Origin: Phallusia mammillata
Taxonomy: Eukaryota; Chordata; Ascidiacea; Phlebobranchia; Ascidiidae
Assembly (NCBI GenBank): GCA_003260075.1
Contig: QLIY01000115.1
Span: 176,695 to 240,694, forward strand
DNA length: 64,000 nucleotides
Direction: 5' to 3'
Shown here: positions 47,801-58,978 of the stretch, piece after piece
How the letters are laid out: each line of letters begins with the position of its first letter
How positions within the stretch are numbered: the stretch's first letter is position 1
Program-made: the position numbers and the translations under genes
Notes under the pieces: generated by a model
What the model was told of the DNA's origin: nothing
Seen by the model: the letters and a program-made list of their open reading frames with translations, nothing else
Databases searched by the model: none

Positions 47801-50414
47801 GTTCACCGACGTTTTCGTGGGCTATGCCACTTTGGTGAGTTGTTGTGGTAGACAATTATTTATTCAGGTTCGCTCAAGTCGAAATTCCAACAATGAAGCG
47901 GCCAAGACGCGTTTCACACGAGGAAGTAAAGTCACTTCGCACCTGGAATCTAAATAAAACATTGATTAAATTTGCTGAATAAATTCGTACAGTTAGCAAT
48001 GAAATCTGGTCTGGGATTCTCATCACTAACATTTTCCACTCTTTTGTAAAATTGTATGACAAAAAAACTTCTTCAAATACCAAAATTACTAAACATGAAG
48101 TTAATCTTGTTCAATTTATATACTGCTGGGTGCTTGTACAACAACAAAAACGAAATAATTGGCGCTAAATAAAAAAAAGTTTCTTTCAAAAACCCCAAAC
48201 GACATAGTTGAATTCATAATCTGTATATTTTCACGTCTAAAATATAACTCGTTGTTTTAGAGGCAAGTTGTGTACGAAGATGGCAGTTCATCTCCGACAA
48301 CCATTGAGGTGGCTCTCTTACCGCCGGACGCCGTGACTACGGTATAATTACATTTTGCCTTTTCTGTTGTGTGTTTAAACTATGGAGGCATTGGCTAGTT
48401 TTTCTTTTTCGCTTACAGAGCAGCAACCATAACTGGCATGTTCACATTGATCCAATAATAGGCGAACAAAACTGTTCTGTGGCCTTGGGTAAGTAGTTAT
48501 AAAACTTGATTTTTATGCAGTTACATTCATGGTTCAGTCCAACAGATGTCTGCTGTACACTGTTATACATTACAGTTGTTCAAATTCGCGTTTACATTGA
48601 ATTTTAGGTCACTACAACCCGTACGGCGCCAATGTAACAGCGGCGACTTATAGCAATTGCTTGCCTTCCAATCCTCTTGCATGTGAAGTTGGGGATCTTA
48701 GCAAAAAACACGTAAGTTGACCTTATCATTGTGTTTTTGTAAACCTTATCAATTGCCTTCTTAACAGGCCCAATATACAGTTCAACCTTCAAACGGGCGA
48801 AAGCTATTTGTTGACACTGATTTACCATTACACACTGATAAAACAGGTTAGTTGCTATTTTTGACTATTCACAGATAAACAAATAGGCTTTTACTAGTGT
48901 TTTTGTTTTTTCGTACATTCTTTAAAAGCATTAGGCCAAGATATTTAACATTCATGGTTGTTGCTTTCATAAAATAACTTCATGCAGTTTTTGGTCGGTC
49001 CCTGGTGTTTCATGTTGCGAACGGTGGAGCAGCGAGGTTGACTTGCGCAAACATTCTTCCCACGTCGAATGTCTACACTCTGCAGTACTCAAGCGATGTT
49101 ACATACGATTAGTAAGTTGATCAAATATGAAAAAAAGAATAAAATTGTGTGATTTTCTGAAATAGTTCTTCTCAACAGCTGTGTAATAGCAATAAGAAAC
49201 TGTTTTGTTGCATAGCACTCAGTCTAACAACTTCTTTCTTTTAAGATAGCTGTTCTGGAATTATTATTTAAACAAACTGTACATTCTCGACTGTGCGGCC
49301 GTTACCATTTAAAGTAGGCTACAAAATTCCAAACTTTTGGTGTTTTCTTCAGGGTATAAAATTAGGCTACACTTGCAAGGCCTAAGCCTTTGTTATGATT
49401 ACATTCACACGTTGTGAGTGCAGCTCTGCGACTTGTGGTGTTTTTTTTTATTAGTCCTAAAAAGCTATAAAAGTGGTAGCACGCAAAAACATTATCATTT
49501 TGATATACCCAGTAAACACTTGGCGTTCAAACACTTGCCAACTCTAATACAATTGTTTTGCAATTCAGTTTATTAATATGCTGGTGTAAAAAACTATGAG
49601 TTTATCAAAATCTATTTCCGGTTATACTTTCAGTTTCAGTTGACAATTTGGATATCAAATGCGAAAGATAACATGTTTTGTCCTTTATTCATTAAAAAAG
49701 ACTTCTTAAAAACATAAAGAAGCTGCAAATTAGAATTGAAAGGAAGGCAATATTGTGTTTGTGGTTTTTACCGCGGCTTGGGTATGTTAAATTGAGCAAA
49801 CAAATACCTAGAAATAAGCATTTCCGCCTTGGTCTCATATTTCTGTTTCGTCATAAGTGCAAAAAAACACAATTTTGCAAAAAATACTTTTTATTTACAG
49901 TTATCGTTTTACTGATGCTGTCGCAAAATCGCTGAGCATCAGTCGTCTACGTGTTATTGTTCTTCACAACACAGCTGTTCCGGTAACGGGCAATGGTTGT
50001 GCCGCCGTTATGGTTTACATTGCTGGTAAGAAACATTATTACTATTAATCGACTCCACAATTGCAATACCGCTATTTAACTATAAAGCCATTGTTTACCC
50101 TTTATACATCGAAGAACTTTTTTCTATAGGTATAACTTTTTTTTCAAAAAACAAAACAAAAAACAAAACAAAAAACAGAGTAAATTTAACATGCAAGCTT
50201 TTGTCCAGGTTCTGTGACGGAAGCCAAAATTGCCGCATTGTTAGCAGGCACTGCACAAGGCCTTTCCCCTTACACACCCACAACGTCGTGTGTTAGCACT
50301 CTGGGTGCAACTGTTGTTGGAAAGTCGGAGTTCAGTGGTGCGCCGGGGCTCGGAATGACAATTTGGGCTGCGTTGATCGGACCCTCAATAGCTTACCTCA
50401 TGCAACACATATAA
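38847..50414 (+). CDS. Extracellular copper-only-type SOD-repeat protein, plus-strand paralogue, GPI-anchored
   Basis: Exons: 38847-38886 (signal peptide), 39859-40021, 40095-40156, 40383-40554, 42339-42547, 43334-43683 (contains a 123-bp in-frame artefact), 43918-44074, 44653-44788, 45118-45268, 45413-45508, 45612-45799, 46220-46394, 46591-46732, 46864-47038, 47732-47834, 48261-48341, 48419-48488, 48608-48711, 48768-48846, 48988-49111, 49901-50025, 50209-50414. Total is 2,985 coding bases without the artefacts, about 994 residues. Five SOD-fold modules: 2 (YHVHKFPV, GHFDPYG, SIVIHR), 3 (HHVHVYPVG, GPHYNP, SIVVHV, APRYAC) and 5 (NWHVHIDP, GHYNPYG, SLVFHV, AARLTC) keep copper His, the disulfide Cys pair and the active-site Arg. 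Zinc His71 and His80 equivalents and the electrostatic loop are missing. Module 4 has ELPI and IIIQQ, and module 1 lacks ligands. A small-residue region then a hydrophobic tail (MTIWAALIGPSIAYLM) at the very end indicates GPI anchoring. A role in superoxide chemistry or copper binding at the cell surface is inferred from the family. Confidence 0.9.
39521..41815 (+). repeat. Exons 2-4 of the plus-strand SOD gene present twice (haplotype-type duplication)
   Basis: 39521-40709 and 40719-41815 are near-identical, including introns, and are separated by ten Cs (40710-40719). The second copy carries exons at about 41064-41224, 41299-41360 and 41602-41774, with scattered substitutions in exons and introns alike. 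Divergence of a few percent including introns, plus the C join, points to the other haplotype left in tandem. Confidence 0.8.
41816..42246. other. Interleaved haplotype fragments with three C joins
   Basis: C runs at 41816-41826, 42080-42089 and 42237-42246 bound short pieces. One carries a truncated first copy of SOD exon 5 (from about 41967, cut at 42079). Another (42108-42236) matches intron sequence at about 40612-40709. The sequence after 42246 matches 41873 onward. The order zigzags between two versions of the same intron-exon region. Confidence 0.8.
42948..43238. repeat. Intronic tandem copy across a 13-C run
   Basis: 42948-43086 and 43100-43238 match with few differences, separated by Cs at 43087-43099. 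They lie in the intron between SOD exons 5 and 6. Confidence 0.8.
43363..43598 (+). repeat. In-frame 123-bp duplication inside plus-strand SOD exon 6
   Basis: 43363-43475 recurs at 43486-43598 with very few differences after an 11-C run. The offset of 123 bp keeps the frame, so a gene finder would keep a false 41-residue insertion. The paralogous exon on the - strand (221 bp) has no such duplication. Confidence 0.85.
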
Positions 50415-51340
50415 CTAATGAATAATGTACGAAAACTTGTATTTAAAGTTGCTTTGTTGTAATAGTTTATATTTGTAATAAGTTAGAAGAAAATTATAAT
50501 TGAGGTTGGGCTGTTTAACATTTTTTCCATCTACCGTGTAAAAGTATTTTTGTATTTAACTCTGTTTCACTTCCATTTAAAAGTTTCTCATGTCATTTTG
50601 ACATTCTCGTCAACACCCTAATGCACTGTCGTTTTTGTTGGGCACTACGCCAGATAAAACGTTTATGGCCACAAAGACTTCGATTAGTTGTAATGTTTGG
50701 ATGTGTTTGTTGCTTGCAACTGTTTTAGAAATTATCGTAGTTGCTTATTATGCTATCTTATTATCGCTATTATCAAGCGTACCAAACAATATCTAAGTTA
50801 CTTATGATCCACATTATTTTGGCTATTTCAGGCGGTGTTGATGTGGTGAAGTAAATAAGTTTTGTTACACAAAATCAGTTATATGCAACCAGTTGTAATG
50901 TTTTTGTTTCCATGTTCGAAAATATACGCTTTTTCCTGCTTTTCAATGTTGTCACAAAAGTAAAATTGAATAAGAATGGGATTGCTTCGAAAGTCTGTCT
51001 CAATAGACATAGAAAAAAACTTAAATGGAGACTCGTTTGCTTGTTTAAGTATTTCTTCTCCGAAGAAACATTTTTGATGATTATCTCTAAGAAATTAAAA
51101 GTTTGTAAGTTGGGTACACTGTAGTCATACTACCTATCAGCATTTTCATACAATTTGCTTCAAAATATTCGGAAATGCTCCTTGGGCCACCTATCGATAA
51201 CTTGCAAACTTCGTCTGATGTGAGTTCTTTTATAAATTTTCTTATTGTGTCGCGAATCCAATCTATTCTATTACTTCGTTTATTTGAACGAGTAGCAAAA
51301 AAAAACAAGAAAACCGAACAACTTAATTTTTTTCCAAAAC

Positions 51341-51704
51341 ATAAACACACAGGCGAAGGCTTTGCTAATCCAAAACTTTATTTACTGGTCTGACAAATTC
51401 CACATGTTGACATATGTAGCTTGAAGACACATTGCTTGGTTTGTCCGTATTAACGCTGTATTTTTGGTCGGTATTTTTTATAATTTACGCGTCAAAGGGA
51501 AACGCAAAAGAATGTCCCCCCCCCCCATAAACACACAGGCGAAGGCTTTGCTAATCCAAAACTTTATTTACTGGCCTGACAAATTCCACATGTTGACATA
51601 TGTAGCTTGAAGGCACATTGCTTGGTTTGTCCGTATTAACGCTGTATTTTTGCTCGATATTTTTTAGATAATTTACGCGTCAAAGGGAAACGCAAAAGAA
51701 TGTT
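51341..51704. repeat. Near-identical 175-bp pair across a C join
   Basis: 51341-51515 and 51527-51704 match with a handful of substitutions and one 3-4 bp indel, separated by 11 Cs (51516-51526). Confidence 0.85.
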
Positions 51705-51894
51705 ATATCGCCAAAGCATACTTGATATCTGTGGTAAAAGATAAAGCGGATAACAGTCAGTTAAGGTTAACAGTGATAAGGAAGCTGCTGTACATCAATC
51801 AATAGCAGTAAAATCGATACTAAACACACTTCAACGGTGTTGCATTTTGCGTGGTTCATCCCATGTACACGGCAGAACTGCAACCGCTGTTTGT

Positions 51895-51985
51895 TGTAGT
51901 ATGGGAGGTTTGTCATTTTATGTATGTTGTAGTATGGGAGGTTTGTCAGTTGAAGTATGGGAGGTTTGTCATTTTATGTTAGATA
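51895..51985. repeat. Minisatellite next to the N gap
   Basis: The unit GTATGGGAGGTTTGTCA occurs three times with variants in about 85 bp. GTCATTTTAT resumes right after the gap, so the gap probably lies near this repeat family. Confidence 0.65.
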
Positions 51986-52208
51986 TATTGTAACGACCGC
52001 TAGGTGCGCAGCCTGGCCCTGCGCCGTTCGTCACACTAGATAACCCTTTTTGTAAAACGCGCCCGTCCTACAGCCTGTCCTCCAAGACGACCCACTCTTG
52101 CATTTGCAACGAATGTTCTTTTTTGGCGATAAAAGGCAACGCTGACGAATAAACCAAGACGACAACGTCAATAGCAACGGCAACGGTTTTTCTGTAACCA
52201 CAAATAAC

Positions 52209-52410
52209 NNNNNNNNNNNNNNNNNNNNNNNNNNNNNNNNNNNNNNNNNNNNNNNNNNNNNNNNNNNNNNNNNNNNNNNNNNNNNNNNNNNNNNNNNNNN
52301 NNNNNNNNNNNNNNNNNNNNNNNNNNNNNNNNNNNNNNNNNNNNNNNNNNNNNNNNNNNNNNNNNNNNNNNNNNNNNNNNNNNNNNNNNNNNNNNNNNNN
52401 NNNNNNNNNN
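52209..52410. other. Assembly gap of 202 Ns
   Basis: An unbroken run of N; a further 10-C join follows at 52428-52437. Single N bases at 57193 and 62749 also mark joins. Confidence 1.
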
Positions 52411-53747
52411 GTCATTTTATATAAGATCCCCCCCCCCATAGCGGAAAAGTCCGATCGGACCAACGGCCATGGAAACGGGATAATATATTAATGGGTTTTT
52501 AGGGGTTGATCATTGTTAAGTGCCATTACTGTAATTGATGGATATTATGAAATTTTGTTGAGAAGATGCCCATATTAACTATGCAAAACTTAAAAAGCAA
52601 AAACGGACAAAACTTTTTGAAATTTGGGGTAATGCTTTCTAATAATAAATTTGTCCAGAATCTTAAAAAAAACGCAATTTCTGTTTACCGTAAATCCGCA
52701 CAAATACGCGTGTGGGGACCTATTTGTTTTTGTTTGCAAAAAAAACAATTACATGTGTAGATCAAATGCTGTGTATAGTAAATTGGTAAATAGGATATAG
52801 AATGTATAAAATGGAAGTATTAGAAAGCCACCTTTCTAGTTTGCTTTGGGTTTCGCAGTACTCATTAAATTAAAAGCGAAAAGCTTAGGATCTGATTACA
52901 ACACACAGGGTATAGTTGTAAAATTAACTTGATCGTTTCTGTTCAGCAATGAAAGTGTGTATTTTGTTTCGGATCAGCGGACACGAACGATTTCATTATT
53001 GCTTGAACAAGAAGGTGCGTTATTCCATTGTGAGAATACCTCAGGGGTGGTTATTGTAATTTAATATTTACTGCAGTACCAAACGAAATAAGATTGCTTA
53101 AAACAGTTTACAGAAAGGGTTTCAGAGAAAGAGTTTATCTCAATGATGTTGCATTTTAACTACCATGTTGCTATGCTTTCTTACTCCAGGATAAAAAATA
53201 CCTCAACTTAAGCCTAGAGTCATATGTTTAGGTAAAATCTAAAGTCTAAACTATGACTAAATCTGTCGATGATCACAAGATGATAAAAAAGTTATTTTTT
53301 TGAAATGAGGTCTAACCGTCTTCAAAGGTTGAAAGCACTGATCCATACAGAGGGCTTTGTCAAGCGAAAATAGGGCTTAAGGAACAATAAAGCAAACAAT
53401 ATAGTGGGTGACATATTTGCATTGTGTTTAGAGAGTAATCTATTTCTAATTCTGTAGCAAATGATCACAAGAAGTACTTTGTTGACTTCTGTGTCAAATG
53501 TGCTTAAGAAATAGTAGCAGCGAAAAGGTATAACTTACTTACAGTATTTCGGAAATTTTAATATGGTTCTTAATGTGCTGAGACGCAGTTCGTGAAGGTT
53601 CCATTATTTCACCTTCTTATTTGTTATGCAGACGATTGATCCATCCTTATGTTTTTGACACATGTTTGCAGAAAAAATATTGAAATTTAGTTGATTGTCC
53701 CAAGAAGAAGTTTGTTTTGGTCAAAAATTGTCAACAGAAAAACAACC

Positions 53748-56700
53748 ATGAAATTTTCAAAACGTTTCGGAGCAAAATCATTGTTTAGAGCCATTGGGGT
53801 AATTGGATTCGGCACCGTTTTATTATGCAGTTATGTTTTAAGTTTTCAACTTACACGAACTTTCAGCAAAATGGAACCAAACCGTTCACGAACTTTTTTA
53901 AATGACGTACTCTTTACTGTAAAAACTGGCAAACGAAATCACCAGCGGAGGTTGAGCATAATCCTTAAAACGTGGTACAAAGACATTGCAAAAACCCAGG
54001 TAATTGCCAATATATATATGGTTTTGCCCTACTGCTAATAACTTGAAATATAAGTACATTTTATCAACCCTTTCTTTTTTTCACTGTGGTAAAGCAACTG
54101 CTGGGAAGGTTCTAATTTCAAGATTTCCAAGATATAGTTTGCCCCATTTCTTTAGCACTAATCACAAAAAAGGAACCCCCCCCCCAAGTACATTTTATCA
54201 ACCCTTTCTTTTTTTCACTGTGGTAAAGCAACTACTGGGAAGGTTCTAATTTCAAGATTTCCAAGATATAGTTTGCCCCTTCTTTAGCACTAATCACAAA
54301 AAAGGATTTTTTATTGCATTTTAATCTTTTCCGGTCTGTGTTACTAGTAAAAAATAGAGAGATTGAAGCATGACAGTGTTACCAGAAAATAATAACCTGC
54401 GCGTTTTGGTATCATCTAACAATTGTGCTCATCACTGTTTTGCGCTCTATAACGTTTTAACGTTGCACAGCTATTTCCGGCTTGGTGATTGTTTTAGTGC
54501 TATTGTGTCGTTTTTTTCACCAAGCAAAATAAACTCAGCTGAGTTTTGTTGTTTGAAGGCGTATTCCATGTTGATAAAATCTGTCTACAACCCTTTAGAA
54601 AACAAATTACAAGAACTTGGCAAATTTTCTAGCATTTTAACTCATGAGTTTTTGCATTTTTTTCTTTCTGGCACTTATGTTTTTGTGCAGATCTTTTTTG
54701 TAACGGACGAAAAGGATTCAGAGTATCAAAACAAAACTGGTTGGTGTTTATTATAATACTGCGAGTTTGTGTGTAAATTGGACATTCTGTCATTGATCGA
54801 TCTATTAATACTGTTATGAAATTACAGAGAACCGACTCGTGTACTCATCATGCGGTAACACCCACGAAAGGTAAGGTAGCCATTACATTTTGTAAGCGTC
54901 GGCTTTGTTGTACAGCCGACATATTTTTACTTCAATGTCTTTTATTTAATAGAGACGATCTATGTTGCAAAACTGGCGTGGAATTCGATCTGTTTTTGGC
55001 ATCAAATAAGAAGTAAGTCCAATTCAAGTTATTCATTAAATCGTTTAGGAGCTAAGGTTTAGTATCTGGGAACTTCCTTTGTTAATTATATTAATTATGG
55101 GTCCTCTTTCCTGAAAGGGACGCATCTTGATTTCACTCATTTTTTCTCCGGTGAAGTTTGTCTATGCCCTTTTGCCGAGAAATCGTTGGTGAATTGGGAT
55201 GAAACTTTCACAGATGGATATAGTTATGCAGATGTGCCATCTGCTTCATTTGACTTGATAACCCCAGTACTTATTCCGTTCAAAACTTCACCCCCCCCCC
55301 GCCATCTGCTTCATTTGACTTGATAACCCCAGTACTTATTCCGTTCAAGACTTCAAAGTATAAAACGTTTTTGCATGTTCGTTTCCGGCTATTTATTCAG
55401 CCGTGACGCGCCAGTTTATATTAGTATTTACCATTATTTTTTTTATGTTTTGTAAATTTATTGCGCTTTGTTTATTAGCGCATACAAATAAACAAAAAAT
55501 ACCAGTAAGAGAGAGGGTGTTACCAGCTTTATGACGTCAAAAGCACTAAAGAAAGTTGCTAATAACACATCTAGCGGTCAGATATTTTAACATTGGCCGA
55601 ATTGGACAAAACTGTACATTACTGTTGATTGGGTCATTTTGGTTTCATATTTTATACTTTTGGCTGTAGAACTCTATCAGTTGCCTCACTAACCCCTAAA
55701 ATGGGTGAGTTTTTTTTAACAAGTGCGGAATTAAATGAAATTTGGACAGCTTGGAGAATGTACCATCTATAACAGGGGTGGCCAAACTTTTTTACCAGAG
55801 GGCCAAATTTGAAACTGTCTTGCCACTGGAGGGCCGGATTAAATGAGATTTACGTAAAATTTGTCGTAACTATGTTAGCTACTTACGTCATGGTTGGCAG
55901 ACTGTTCTAAAAATAACGCTGCAAGGGCATTTATTCTAAAAATAACAACGCTTGCCACAAGCTACTGCTAGTAGCAGCCAGCGCTGTTGCACTGCTTGTT
56001 CACAGTGGTAAATATGGTGCTTGGAAAAAAACCAGGCAAGCTGTTTGGCGGGCCGGATGAAACAGGACTGGGGGCCGGATGCGGCCCCCACTGATCTATA
56101 GGTTTCAATTGTTGTGTTTTTTTGTTGTAAGTTTTACCATATAGCTTTAACATTTACCCCATCCAGCCCCCTAAAATGGACTAGTTTGTAAACAGTGTCG
56201 GAATTGAAAGAAATTTGGACAGCTTGTAGAAATTGCTATTTATAGGTGTTGATTGTTGCGTTTTACTTTTGTTTGCCACTATTTACCCTTTCTTTCCTAT
56301 TAATAGAACACTAAATAGGACAAACTGGAAACATTGTCTAAAATGAATCAGATTTGCATAGTTTGTACTTTTAATAGCAAGATTGTTTATGCCAAGAAAT
56401 AATCATTGCGTTTTACCTTGCAACACTAAACTTACTGGTGGTTATCTCTTGAAAAGCATTTAGCTTTACATGTGTGGGGGCACCCATGGGTTCTGCCTGA
56501 CCCCCCCCCCAAGATTGTTTATGCCAAGAAATAATCATTGCGTTTTACCTTGCAACACCAAACTTACTGGTGGTTATCTCTTGAAAAGCATTTAGCTTTA
56601 CATATGTGGGGGCACCCATGGGTTCTGCCTGCAGAAACAACTAAGGTTATAAAATATGGTGGATAATATGGGACCCATTTTAAATTAAGTGTAGAGAATA

Positions 56701-58470
56701 TATCAACGTTTCAAAACAGGTTATAGTGTATATGCAATAATGTGCTAAGCCACCCTACTAGTTACTTCTGCCCTTGGTTGGCAAAACGGTGTTTGATTTT
56801 TCCATGGCCGGCGTCACCATGTTTACACAAAGCTGTTTCTCACAGATGGTGGTGTCACGTGGATGACGACAACTACGTAAATGTCGACCGACTAGTGGAA
56901 ATTTTAAATCACAATTTGTGGAACGACACAGTTTACGTTGCAAGACGGAGTGTTCCGTTTCACAAGGTTTCTGGTTTATGTAGTCAAGTTTAAAAATAGG
57001 TTGTAAAATTGTTACATTTGAAAGCTTTGCTTATGTAGAGAGCAGCAAATGAAGGCAAAATGAAAACGATTATTTAAGAACATTGCAATAGTAACCATAT
57101 TTAGAACCAATATCATCAATAAAAAAATTTCCTCCCGTTAATTTAAAGAAAGAGTAGCCTACATCTTTAATTTATGTAAAAGCATCGAGCCANCTGATGA
57201 GACCTTATAGGTCGAAACAGTGTGCACTGCCTGCAGCTTATCTTTAATTTAATTTTAGAACTATATAATTAAACAAAAAACAACAAATTTGTAAAATAAT
57301 GTCCTAAAAGTCGCACTGCATTTGCATTTTTTAAAAGCATTGGAAAAAACCCCCCCCCCAAAATACTGGTTTGGAACTGGTGGTGCTGGATATTGTATTA
57401 CACGTCCGCTGGCAATGAAAATGGCTCCAATCTGTGGGTACGTAAAACATCAATTGGTTGTTTAAAGCAGTTGTGACAAAAAAAACGTAGACCGGTGAAA
57501 AACAAACCAACCGTATGCCTATCCCATTGTTTGCAATTCAAACGAAAGGAGTGAAATAGCCGATATATGTTTGGTTATATTTTTTTATTTCTTTAAATTT
57601 CAGTAACGGAACGTTTGTTGAAGCTTGCCATTTGATTATGAATTCCGACGACTGCACTATAGGATTTATCATTACAAATTTGTTGAAACTTAACCCCCCC
57701 CCCTTTACATTCCCACATCGAAAAGCTGAAATTGTTGAACGTATCTGACATCCTTGAAGCCGTAAGTGAAATACTTTTGAATTCGTCTTGGCATCCATGT
57801 TTGGACTTGCACAAAACCTGCTTCAATCTTCAAATGGCAATAATTTCTCAATAAATAATAATTTTGTAGTAATTTTGTACTGTTTTTCTGGAGCTTCTCT
57901 GTTTACATTTGGCAAGAAATGTTTGACATAATCAAGAAAAACTTTTATTGTTGATACAAGCGATCACATACGGACACGTTCTAGCTAGCCAAATCTATTT
58001 TCCCAATGAATTAAAGGGTATTTGTGCTTTAAATGCGAACGTGACACATATTAGCACTGTTTTAATGCCAATGTGAATGAATGAACTTTTGTCCCGTTTA
58101 ACTTCAAAACAATGACAAACGGATCTTAGTTCGTGTCTAACGTGACACTGGCTTGTTTGCACTTGCCCTTACGGTTGCCTCACCAACCATATACTTCAAA
58201 TAGATCACTTGGTAATATTTAACTTTGCATTTGCACTTAAATGTTTTGCGCAGCGAAAACCTATCTCTCCGGATAAGTGAGAAAAATGTTTAACATTTGC
58301 TTTTTTAGGGAACGTTAAGTTTCGCTTACAAAAACACATTGGAGCTTCCTCCCTCCAAGATGACATTCCCGTATCGCATGGACCCGACGCGGTTTCTTTC
58401 ACTTCATTGCTGGCTTCATCCCAGCCAGGAAATGTGCAACACACTTGCTGAAGGCAGACCCTTACCGTGA
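53748..58470 (+). CDS. Fringe beta-1,3-N-acetylglucosaminyltransferase (copy A)
   Basis: Fringe enzymes act in the Golgi and extend O-fucose on Notch EGF repeats with GlcNAc, tuning ligand choice. Exons: 53748-53999, 54691-54739, 54828-54870, 54953-55012, 56846-56966, about 57360-57437 (5' part lost at a C join), 57604-57761 (with 10 Cs replacing about 20 bp at 57694-57703), 58309-58470. Exon 1 encodes a type II anchor (IGVIGFGTVLLCSYVLSF) and the VLFTVKTGKRNH start of the domain. Later exons give FVTDE, LCCKTGVEFDLFL, the catalytic WWCHVDDDNYVN (DDD motif), FGTGGAGYC, SDDCTIGFII, LHSHIE and the C-terminal DPTRFLSLHCWLHP. About 314 residues, somewhat shorter than vertebrate Fringe. Exon phases agree wherever joins do not intervene. 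The family is certain; which Fringe subtype it matches is not. Confidence 0.9.
54052..54305. repeat. Intronic pair across a C join (Fringe intron 1)
   Basis: 54052-54175 and 54186-54305 are near-identical and separated by ten Cs at 54176-54185. Confidence 0.85.
55236..55355. repeat. Intronic 55-bp pair across a C join (Fringe intron 4)
   Basis: 55236-55290 and 55301-55355 match almost exactly across ten Cs at 55291-55300. Confidence 0.85.
55773..56093. mobile_element. Short hAT-type element (321 bp) with 8-bp target duplication
   Basis: It starts CAGGGGTGGCCAAAC and ends GCGGCCCCCACTG; internal GGGCCGGAT motifs are typical of hAT MITE ends. Flanking 8-mers are ATCTATAA (55765-55772) and ATCTATAG (56094-56101), 7 of 8 identical. 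It is non-coding and lies in a Fringe intron. Confidence 0.78.
56379..56632. repeat. Intronic pair across a C join (Fringe intron 4)
   Basis: 56379-56499 and 56511-56632 differ at about three positions and are separated by ten Cs at 56501-56510. Confidence 0.85.
57194..57231 (+). ncRNA. Hammerhead ribozyme-like core (probably degenerate)
   Basis: CTGATGA (57194-57200) is followed by a perfect 4-bp stem GACC/GGTC with loop TTATA, then GAAA (57214-57217), then CAGTG-TG-CACTG (57218-57229) as stem III. This is the order and spacing of a hammerhead catalytic core. The cleavage-site position after stem III reads CC where a UH is expected, and stem I cannot be tested because an N join abuts the motif at 57193. 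It lies in an intron of Fringe copy A. Such motifs are known in retroelements, including Penelope-like ones. Confidence 0.5.
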
Positions 58471-58714
58471 TACTTACATATGGTGATCAGTTCGGGCTAT
58501 CAACCAAAGAAGCTCTATAGCTACGTCGCACCATGCAAGCTTTAAATGTTCGGCGGCACACTCGAATCAAAAATGCGATTTGAAAAAACTTTTTTACGTT
58601 AGTATAGGGCCGTACTATTGGAGCTTTTTTGTAAAAGTAATATGAACAAAAATATTATGTGCTTAACATGTTGTGCGTTTATGCCATTTCATGTACATAA
58701 AACATTTGTAATGC

Positions 58715-58720
58715 AATAAA
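58715..58720 (+). terminator. Polyadenylation signal of Fringe copy A
   Basis: AATAAA about 245 bp after the TGA stop at 58468-58470, in an AT-rich 3' UTR. Confidence 0.45.
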
Positions 58721-58978
58721 CAAGAAACAGATATACAGTGTAGCAAATTAAAAAAACAAGTGCAATAGGCTACTGTGTGAAAATAATGGAATACAATGAC
58801 GAAAATTAAAAAAATATGACGCAACAATTGGAATTGCTGATTTCAACAGGAGGGACTATTTCCATCATACGATTAAAACGTCGCATTTATTTCTAGCCAT
58901 TACTAATAAAGAATGAATGTTTCTCAAAATCGGTGGTCTGACAGGATATTCCACCTGAAGTTAACACCTAAAATTTAA

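Larger units (their letters stand above)
50415..53747. other. Intergenic region with an assembly gap, no gene recognised
   Basis: Between the SOD-repeat stop and the Fringe start I see only AT-rich sequence, a C-join duplication, a minisatellite, an N gap and short meaningless open frames. A TGTTTGCAG acceptor-like sequence at about 53663-53671 precedes the Fringe ATG. Confidence 0.5.

Noticed and set aside
24338-50414. Ordinary Cu/Zn SOD1 or EC-SOD identity
   Set aside because: Five modules, missing zinc His residues, no electrostatic loop and a GPI tail do not fit single-domain Cu/Zn SODs.
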